64,000 nucleotides of DNA from Stratiolaelaps scimitus (lineage: Eukaryota; Arthropoda; Arachnida; Mesostigmata; Laelapidae), in assembly GCA_019614645.1 (NCBI GenBank), contig JABWDB010000001.1, positions 1,178,001 through 1,242,000 on the forward strand. The letters are read 5' to 3'. The notes below the pieces were generated by a model. It did no database searches. It was not told where the DNA came from and saw nothing but the letters and a program-made list of their open reading frames with translations. Positions 56,429-64,000 of the stretch are shown in pieces (positions within the stretch are counted from its first letter, which is position 1; each line of letters begins with the position of its first letter). Made by a program: the position numbers and the translations under genes.

Positions 56429-56430
56429 TC
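55645..56430. other. Non-coding stretch with microsatellites
   Basis: (TA)n at 55713-55730 and 56097-56131, (CAG)n at 56261-56279 and (CT)n at 56394-56426. No gene recognised. Confidence 0.55.
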
Positions 56431-57400
56431 CCCTGTGCCAGACCCCGTTGGCTTCTCAACGGCGCGCGGAGACAAATGCAGCAACCACGAGTGGCGTGCA
56501 AACGCTCACGCTCAAAAGCGCCAGTTCGAGCGGCAGCCCCGAAGCAGCTACACTCAGTGGCGCCCGCTGTGACGCAGCGACAGCAGCAGTGGTGGTGGTG
56601 GTGGAGGCGGCGCCGGTGGTCGCTCGAGGCGACTATACTCACGGCCGACGCCGGCTGGCTGGCTGGCGTCTATTTTTCTTTCAGTTTTCATTTGTTTTTG
56701 ACACCCCCAATCTCGTCCCCTGAAACTACTACTTCTACTACTCTCATCCGCGATCCTCTATCTTTCCCACGTCGCATTTATGGGTCCTCACCCGCACCCC
56801 ATAGACCCCCGCCATTCCGCCCCGCCAAATTCCTCCAGTGCGCACCGCCAATCGCAAAATGCCGCCGCCGCCGCCGCCGCCGCCGCCCGATACGGAGGTG
56901 ATTTGATGCAAAGCAATATGTCTTGGACGAATGGTGCCCAGATACCGGTCCAGTGCATCCGAATGGCAGTTTTCATCAAACTTTTCATTTTTCGCAGAGC
57001 TGAGCGTGCTGAGCCGCATCGCAACGAGAACCAAAGAAAGAGATGAAGGAGACGAACGAGAGAGAGAGAGTCGAACGACGAAGCAGTCGCCTGCGCTGCG
57101 GCCCCGAGTGGGCGGTGGGCGCCCAGGCATACGGCGTGCACATGCACCACGCATATACGGAAACAGACCGATCGACCGACCCAGAGACAAACAAACAAGC
57201 AAGCAAGCAAGCAAAGGGCGAGCCAGATACGTACGCTGGTGGCGGCACATTGCGACGTTTCGAAACCTCTCTGGAAGATCTCTGTTCCCGCTCTGACAAA
57301 TGTTTCTTCTAAAGTTCTGTCTCGCGTCGCACGCGCCATGCTATTCTGATACTAGACTACGAAGAGGGCGGCTGAGCCTCTGCCGCTGTTTGCTGTTCAG
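56431..57400. other. GC-rich island
   Basis: Contains GGTGGTGGTGGTGGAGGCGG near 56590, (GCC)n at about 56859-56888 and (GA)n near 57056-57070. Frames are open on both strands over the same bases, with Ala, Ser and Leu-rich products. I do not support a protein. Confidence 0.5.
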
Positions 57401-59060
57401 ACCAGATCAGATCAGCGGCACTGTTTCATATCACGGATCCCATTTCGACGTCGAGCTACGATACGTACAGGGGAGTCATCAGGTGGCGTTTGTTGGAAAT
57501 GGAAAAAGCCAACGGAAAATAGAACCAAAAGTGATTACGGCAGTCAATCAATGGTGGAGCGCTACCGAGAAACACGCGGTTGTGCGACCACTTGTGTGAC
57601 TTACCACTCTGCTTAACAAGTATGCGCTTACTCGCATCCGCAAAATAGCGGCATGGGTATCATCATATCACTGTACAGGATGATATGATAATGGTGGCGG
57701 CAATTGGAATTCTGCACGTAGTCACAACGTGAGGCTGACATGGACGACACACAACTACAACCGCAATTGGATTAGCAAATATATTTAACACTAATAAACC
57801 TCTGGCAGAATGAGCTTGTTATGATATAATTGGAAAAGTCTCAATCCTTTCTTTGGCAGTGGCCATATTCACCGACCAAAACAAAGAAAAAAAAAAAAAT
57901 ATATATATATATATTGTGTACATGTATCAAAATAACGTCATTCTGCCAGGTCTATTAGTATTAAATATATGTATGTGGTGTATTTCAAGGAACACGCCTA
58001 AAACCCCGACACACGTGCTAACCATGAAACTCGCAAATAGTTCATGCGTCAGACTAGTTGAACTCGAGTGGACAGAAATAGCCACTACCTGGCGCTCGTT
58101 TCAAATCGATTCGATTGCTGAGATCAACTTTCTGAACTCTCAGCGAAATAAAGTTCGTCGCAGCGTGTTTTCATGCAAATGAGGCTCCGGCGTCCAGCTG
58201 AGTTGACTTGTATAATATTATTCAAAGCATATCTGTATCTACACTATATTATAATAGGCGTAAGGGGAGTGGTGAGGGGATCGTCTCGCCGAGACACAAG
58301 CCGATCAGAGCTTGGCCTAAGACCTTGGCCAACGAACGAGACGAGTGTGTGCATACAGAGGCGTTAAGTGCCGAGAGTTCCAATTTCCCGTCCTCACGAA
58401 ACCGGCAGCGTAGAAGCAGTAGTTGTCGCCGTCGCCGCCCCCGTACAGTGAGAGGAGAGCGCAACGCCAATATAGCCTCAGAGGCGGCACTCTCATCAGA
58501 GAGCTCCCATAGACATGGCTCACGGTGTGGCTGTCCTGTGTCTGGCAGTCTGTCGGCAAGCAGCCGAGCGAGCCGCTGGAACACTGCGAGCTGGGAGGCC
58601 TTTCTGCTTTCTACTCTCGTTTAAAAGGACGAAGGAGTTGAGTCTCGACCGTTAGCGGCTGCAGAAGCAGCGGCAGCAGGTCGTTTGGAATTGGAAAACG
58701 AACGGGGTGGGTTGAGAAGTTGGAGTGAGGTACTTTAGGAAGTAGGTAATGACACCTGAGGCATCCGATCGCCGACGCTTTTCGAATACGCTCAGCACAG
58801 GGCCTTTACGCCTAATGACTCTTGTGACGAATATTGATTCGATTGCAAGAACGGGCAATGGAAAATGCTCGCACAGCGTGTAAGATATGACTACACCAGC
58901 GGAAACAAGAACGCTGGATTTAGTCGTTGCAATGAGGAAATAACGATTGTGGTGATTCGCAAAAAGGGACGCGTTGTTGGCCAGTCGCTTCTATACGAAT
59001 TCTATGTAGCTATGATAGTTTGACGTGTCATATGGAGGGTGTCAATTTTCTGAAGTAGTG
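57401..59060. other. Non-coding stretch
   Basis: (TA)n at 57898-57914, and a GC-rich patch at 58330-58700 with open frames but no domains. Confidence 0.45.
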
Positions 59061-59102
59061 CTCCCTGGCCTCTTGCAGCCGGGAACTCAGTCGTTCAGCA
59101 CT
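59061..59102 (-). repeat. SINE family 1, head remnant
   Basis: The minus strand reads GAACGACTGAGTTCCCGGCT and GCAAGAGGCCAGGGAG, which matches the anticodon-arm region of family 1. Nothing else of the element survives. Confidence 0.4.
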
Positions 59103-61668
59103 CTTCGGGTAACGACCATGATAGATAGTTAGATACTTCGTATATTAACGACACTGCAGCTATGACAACGCTTAAGTTCGGGTAAAAATCCTAGCACTAA
59201 TGAGCATATGCGTTTACTTGAATATATCATTTTAAGGCCATATGTTTACACACATTTTGCTCACATTTCGTCGAAATATAGCAAAATATAGTAAGCTTGG
59301 GTTGAGCTCTGAGCAGAAAATTCTAATAATGTAATAACAATAATGAAGGTGATAGCTGATAAAAAATAATGAACACTTTCGAGAATATGCCATAGATGTT
59401 GAGAAATCCTTACGTGTACAGTCGCACGCAAGACGCACGTCGCACGTTAGCAAGACTCTGGGGAAGAGATACACTCTCAGCAGAGGCGTTTTGTCATCCA
59501 CGTCAACCCTGCACTGGATCGGCCCATTTTCATGGAGATTGGAAGGTGTCTCTGGTGGTGACCGTGCGTTTAAAAAAAATTTCCTCCTCTAAAAAAAAAG
59601 CAAGACTGCTCCTCCTGAAAATGTCCTCCTCTCCAAAAAAAAAGCAAGACTGCCGCATGCACGCGTATAGCATCTGGTAACTATGGCAATTCACGTGTCG
59701 TCATCGGGCTGCAGAATCCAGCATTGATAAATGAGTTCATGAGTCGGATAGTCTTCCCGATCAGCTCGAACAGTGCAAACACAATGAGCACCTTTACCAT
59801 ATATTATTATTATTATTATGATCTTTATATAGACTAATTGTCATATATCAGTTCGCATGGAATCATCCAACCAGCGTATCAATTGTATTATCATAATCGC
59901 GTCATGGTATACCCAGATCTGATATGCGCTATTAAGAGAGGCACCACTCCCGGCCCCCCCTCGTCTAGTGATGCGGATCTAAATTTGTACAAATTAGTAT
60001 GCAACGCACATGGGGCATCCGACGTAGCCGGCGATGGTGGAACCTATTCAAGAATGAACAAAGGCATCGACCCGGTCCGCTTCTACGAACGTTTGCTTTT
60101 ACGAACAGGAACAATATCTCTAGGGCTTCCCCGCCTCCCACCACCTATGTAAATGGATATTACACTATGAGTCATGGTTGTGGCCGTGTGATGATCCGTC
60201 TGTTGCCTTTATCGTTATAGGTACATTGGTGCGTATAGAATAACAAATACGCCATGCAAATATGATGAGAGAAATATGAGGGGCCGTAATTAGGCATCAA
60301 TAATAATAATAGTATTATTATTATTATCGATAATTATCAGCGCCGGTTCGTTCTAATCGCATCGGTCATTGCAGATCTGAACAGAAATTGTGCTATCGTA
60401 CATACGTTCACTCTAATATATATACCACGGGGATGACGACACGACGATATGCGTCAGGCTGCCCCTTTACCAATGCTCACTGGGAGACGATGTCGCTCTC
60501 GAAAAACATTCATCAATAATAACGCGTTGTCCCTGAGTCGGTGTATATGCCGAACACATATACACCCACCCACCCCCTCACACACACACACCAATTCCTT
60601 TAGCTTCTGAGCCGTGTGGCGCCTCTCCTCGTTCGAGACGACGCGTCCCATTTTACCTAAGTGAACTTAAATTTTCCCCGTCACAGGGTTCATGATTCAC
60701 TTGGTCCATTACACACCAGTATCACAGGCCAACACAAGTTCTCTTCGCCTTGCGGCCGTTGCGTTGTTCGCTCTCGTTGTTGTTTCGTTGTTTTTTCTTT
60801 TGAGCCGGACTTGTTTGTTGTGGGCAGATGGAAATCGTATGGGTCGCTGTGTAGACGGGACACGAACACCCATTTCGTTGTTTATTTTTGCTTGCTTGCT
60901 TGCCTGCTTCCCTCCCTGTCTCTAGGCCTCTTCGGCCTGCAAAGGGGTACGAATGAGAGGCCAACGTCCCCTTGTTCGCCTTTGTTGTTTCGTCCTTCCC
61001 TCTCGATACGACACACCCGTGTCGTGCCATCCACCACGACGATGCAGGGTGGCAACTGGTGAACGTGGCAGGAGGAACACTTTCAGCTTTTACCAAAATC
61101 CTTCCCGACTTGTGGGAGGCTTGTACCGTTCGTGGGGCGCTTTGCTCTGACATCGAGAGATGGTGAGGGGGATACCGCGTAGGAATGAACGGAGTCAGAA
61201 GATCGAAGTGAAGAGGACCTTGTGTTGTTCTAATGTAAGTATGGGTGGCGTTCTGAGAAATAGGTAATACGTCCATTTAAAACAACAAATGTGCGTTGGG
61301 AGAGTTACTATATAATATTAGAAGTGGGGTTGGTCGCTGCATGTGGCAGACTGGCCTTTTGTGGAAAAGGCATCCGCATACGCCAGTAACCGAGGCTCCT
61401 CCAGGAAGTTGGCTTGTTCGAAATGTTTGCTTTGTCGTCTTCATGGGCCGCCACCATCGAACTCAAATGAGGAGATAATTTATCTGATTGATTTCATTTA
61501 ATTTTACTGTCAACAATAGGAATAATTCTACGACTAGTATATCGTATACCTTAATTCTAAGATAAAGAAATATTTGTTCCTTTTGTGTTCTTCTGGAGGG
61601 AAATGTTGCACTATATCAGATTTCGAAGGTGACACAATATTGGAACCATATCGGATAGTACGCTGGTT

Positions 61669-61672
<4 letters not shown>
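59103..61672. other. Non-coding stretch
   Basis: A small direct duplication sharing CCTCCTCT and AAAAAAAAAGCAAGACTGC (about 59582-59653), (TTA)n/(TAA)n patches near 59803-59818 and 60300-60330, and a (CA)n near 60582-60592. No gene recognised. Confidence 0.45.

Positions 61673-61711
<39 letters not shown>
61673..61711. repeat. (TA)n microsatellite
   Basis: An uninterrupted TA run of about 39 bases. Confidence 0.95.
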
Positions 61712-61713
<2 letters not shown>

Positions 61714-64000
61714 GCACGAAAATACGACTATGAAAGCACTGTGTTCTGTTCAGCCACACGTTGGAAAGGCCAGCGCGAGCAGTCTGAAGTTGACAGACTT
61801 GGGTCCATTGAGACTTTTAATGTAACCGCCGTTTACGCTAGTCGGATAGAGACGTATGTCCCTCGACGCAAAATATGGCTGACTTTATCGTAGCATTCAG
61901 CAGATCTCTTTGCTGTTTTCTGTAATCAGAGGGAAAGTTAAAGATTATGTATTCTCTAATTATTTCAGATAATTATTTCTACTTGCCAAATATAGGATAA
62001 CTTGCGGGATATTATATTTCTACGAGACAATCCAGCTTAATTATTTGTCGAGCTGCTTTCAGGGTTATGCGGGTCTAGCTTCAGCAGCAATGTTCGTTAG
62101 TTGGTGCAGTTCCTGCAGAGGAATAACGCTCCTAATCCATGTCCCTCAGGTGAGCAACGTGTCCCCATGGAAATTAGGAAGCCCATAGAAAGGACCAGCA
62201 AGCGAGGAGGGAAAAACAACAATGAAGATACCGTCCACGTCGTCGAACTCGAGGGATCTGAGCGAGGCACGCCAGCAGAGCGACAGTTACAATATAGGAC
62301 ACAGAATTTGGTTCGTTTCTCGCCTACGTAGTAATATGTTCAGAGAGAAGGCTCTTCCCTAGTGGTGGCTCTTCCCTAGGCAAGGTACAAAGGAATCAGC
62401 GTGCCCAATTACCAACGAACTTCTCTTATCCTACATTCAGCATACTGATCGATGTGATATTGAGATATTTCTGCGGAATTACTTACGTTGCGCTAGCTAG
62501 TGCTCATGGATAGGCGAAGTGACTACAGGAACATCTATCGGAGGCTACCGACTGCAATTGAACATATAAGCCATTCATATTCGACGGCAGGTGAGGATCG
62601 CCTGAAGGAGTCTCAGGGCGCAGACTTAGGCACCTTTGGATATGCTAGACGGGCTTGGAGTATCAGCAGCACCAGGTCCACCCTACCTGGGAGTGCTGAG
62701 GCTGGCTCTAGATGTAGAACACACAGGTATCATCTTTGCATATGAGTGTTCTATACGCATCGACAGGTGATAGGTGCATTTGACTACATTCAGCAGCCAG
62801 CGATGTGGGGTCGTCCGGTCCCGACACCAAACCCGCTCACCAGCTCTCAGCACCAAATGTACCTGAGTGTGGCCGGACACTGCAACAGAATTCAGCTAAG
62901 TTCGGCCATCTAAATTTGAGTAGCGCAGCGAGCTATGTAGGGTAACACAACATGGTTTATTTAATAATCGAAAACTCGCGGATATATACATATATATATA
63001 TATATATATAAGTATTGGCGCAGCACAACAATCTGCTATATGTAGCCGAAATTACAGGCAGATACACCCAAATGTGTAAATAATTTTGCAGCACAAAACT
63101 AGCAGAAACATAGCATAGGGTGGACCCACACGGAAATTCTTCGAACTGAAGAAAACTATTGAGTCTCAAGACATCAAGTAGCAGTCCCGCTTTTATGTCG
63201 AAGGTTGAAGTTCCTTCAACGAACGAATGCATTCGATCGACAAACGCGCGCTGGATATCTAAGCGACCCCGCTCTCCGGCAGGCGGCGTCTTGTGGCTAC
63301 CGGTGGCGTGCTCCTTCCCAATACGATGGGGTTTCAGGTCATCGAAATGGGTGGCTCGGCTTCGTCGTCTGAGCCTCTGACCGGAGGCTGGCCGAGAAGG
63401 GCCATGCACTGTGCGGAATTCCCCTCGCGAGTCGGTTTCGTGGCAGCGCGTCGCTATTTCGGAGAGAGTGAGAGGTCCGACGCAGGGGGTCCGTGCTCCC
63501 CCTGCACCGTCCACCATAGGGCTACTACTGTAAAAAGCGACGGCGATCTGGGACCTCGGGCGTGATGGCCGCCAGGTAGCTGGGGGGGACGGGATGGGAC
63601 GGTGAAGAGCGGCTGTTCTTCGAGTGCATCTCGTAGCGAAGAATGCCACCCTTGTCAATTATGTACGCCACAGGCTCAGGGGTTACAGAGGATCTCCTCG
63701 AAGCAACCTAGAGGAGTCTCAATCTCCAAGAAAAAAAGAACACCGCCCCCGACCGACGTGAAGCAGGGCTTGCTCCTCGACAAGCGGGATAGCGAGGATA
63801 ACGACTGATACTGCAGGCGTCTGTGGAAGTTTGTTGAAACGGTGGAGTTTGGTAGGATTCGTCGCTAGATATTTCAGCTGGCCAATTCTCTCTGAGCACC
63901 CTGAAGGAAAGTTAGAAATGGGGCAAAGTTATGACAATTTTCTTTAACGGTATTTGGATGTTTGAAACGTTGCTGAAAGTTCTGTAATCGGGATCATCAG
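61712..64000. other. Non-coding stretch to the window end
   Basis: Holds (TA)n at 62987-63011. A 233-codon minus-strand frame (62957-63658) reads through that microsatellite at its 3' end and has no recognisable domain. Plus-strand frames over the same bases are no better. An exon in 63.1-63.8 kb cannot be excluded. Confidence 0.4.

Noticed and set aside
56744..57339. Minus-strand frames of 168-183 codons
   Set aside because: They overlap plus-strand frames of similar length in a GC island, and the Ala run is a (GCC)n microsatellite.
62957..63658. 233-codon minus-strand frame
   Set aside because: It ends by reading through a (TA)n tract (IYIYIY), shows no family resemblance, and the same bases are open on the plus strand.

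Overview
This is a eukaryotic, intron-containing nuclear DNA window. It holds a non-LTR retrotransposon with an esterase-type ORF1, a mariner transposon, several tRNA-derived SINEs and many (TA)n, (GA)n and CAG/CTG microsatellites. The mix fits an invertebrate, most probably an arthropod. A chelicerate such as a mite is my guess, but nothing here settles it. There are no operons, rRNAs or CRISPR arrays. Most of the 64 kb is non-coding, and most of the longer open frames are by-products of GC-rich or repetitive sequence.

Layout. At 0-13 kb the sequence is mostly unique non-coding DNA, with a GC/CAG-rich island (3.3-4.5 kb), two SINE copies and a strongly purine-biased stretch (9.2-10.06 kb). 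At 13.2-13.85 kb lies a decayed retroelement 3' piece. At 15.56-18.06 kb is the one host gene I can assemble with some confidence. It has four exons that are all phase 2 and encodes a predicted 405-residue type II membrane protein with a Cys-rich ectodomain and a Thr-rich tail carrying sequons. Its third intron contains an inverted copy of part of exon 2, about 94% identical over about 136 nt, so the pre-mRNA could fold into a long double-stranded stem. Directly downstream is a 48-bp minisatellite (18.26-18.99 kb). At 19.70-20.99 kb is a complete-length mariner with perfect 26-bp inverted repeats but a transposase broken by frameshifts. At about 24.2-28.5 kb is an apparently intact CR1-like LINE. 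Its ORF2 has no upstream AUG and overlaps ORF1 in the -1 frame, with an A AAT TTT heptamer inside the overlap. A second copy of the 13-kb retroelement piece lies tail to tail with it (28.56-28.81 kb).

From 29 to 64 kb, trinucleotide-rich GC islands alternate with AT-rich DNA, (TA)n tracts (three inside palindromes), SINE copies and a reverse-transcriptase pseudogene (33.0-33.5 kb). One SINE at 51.86-52.12 kb keeps a perfect 14-bp target-site duplication. A few candidate exons (31.05 kb +, 36.7 kb - with a C2H2-like motif, 38.03 kb -) hint that this half may be the 5' or intronic part of a larger regulatory-type gene, but I cannot assemble one.

The most unusual finding is the 15.5-18.1 kb gene with its self-complementary inverted exon copy. 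Next are the possible frameshift organisation of the LINE and the two SINE families.
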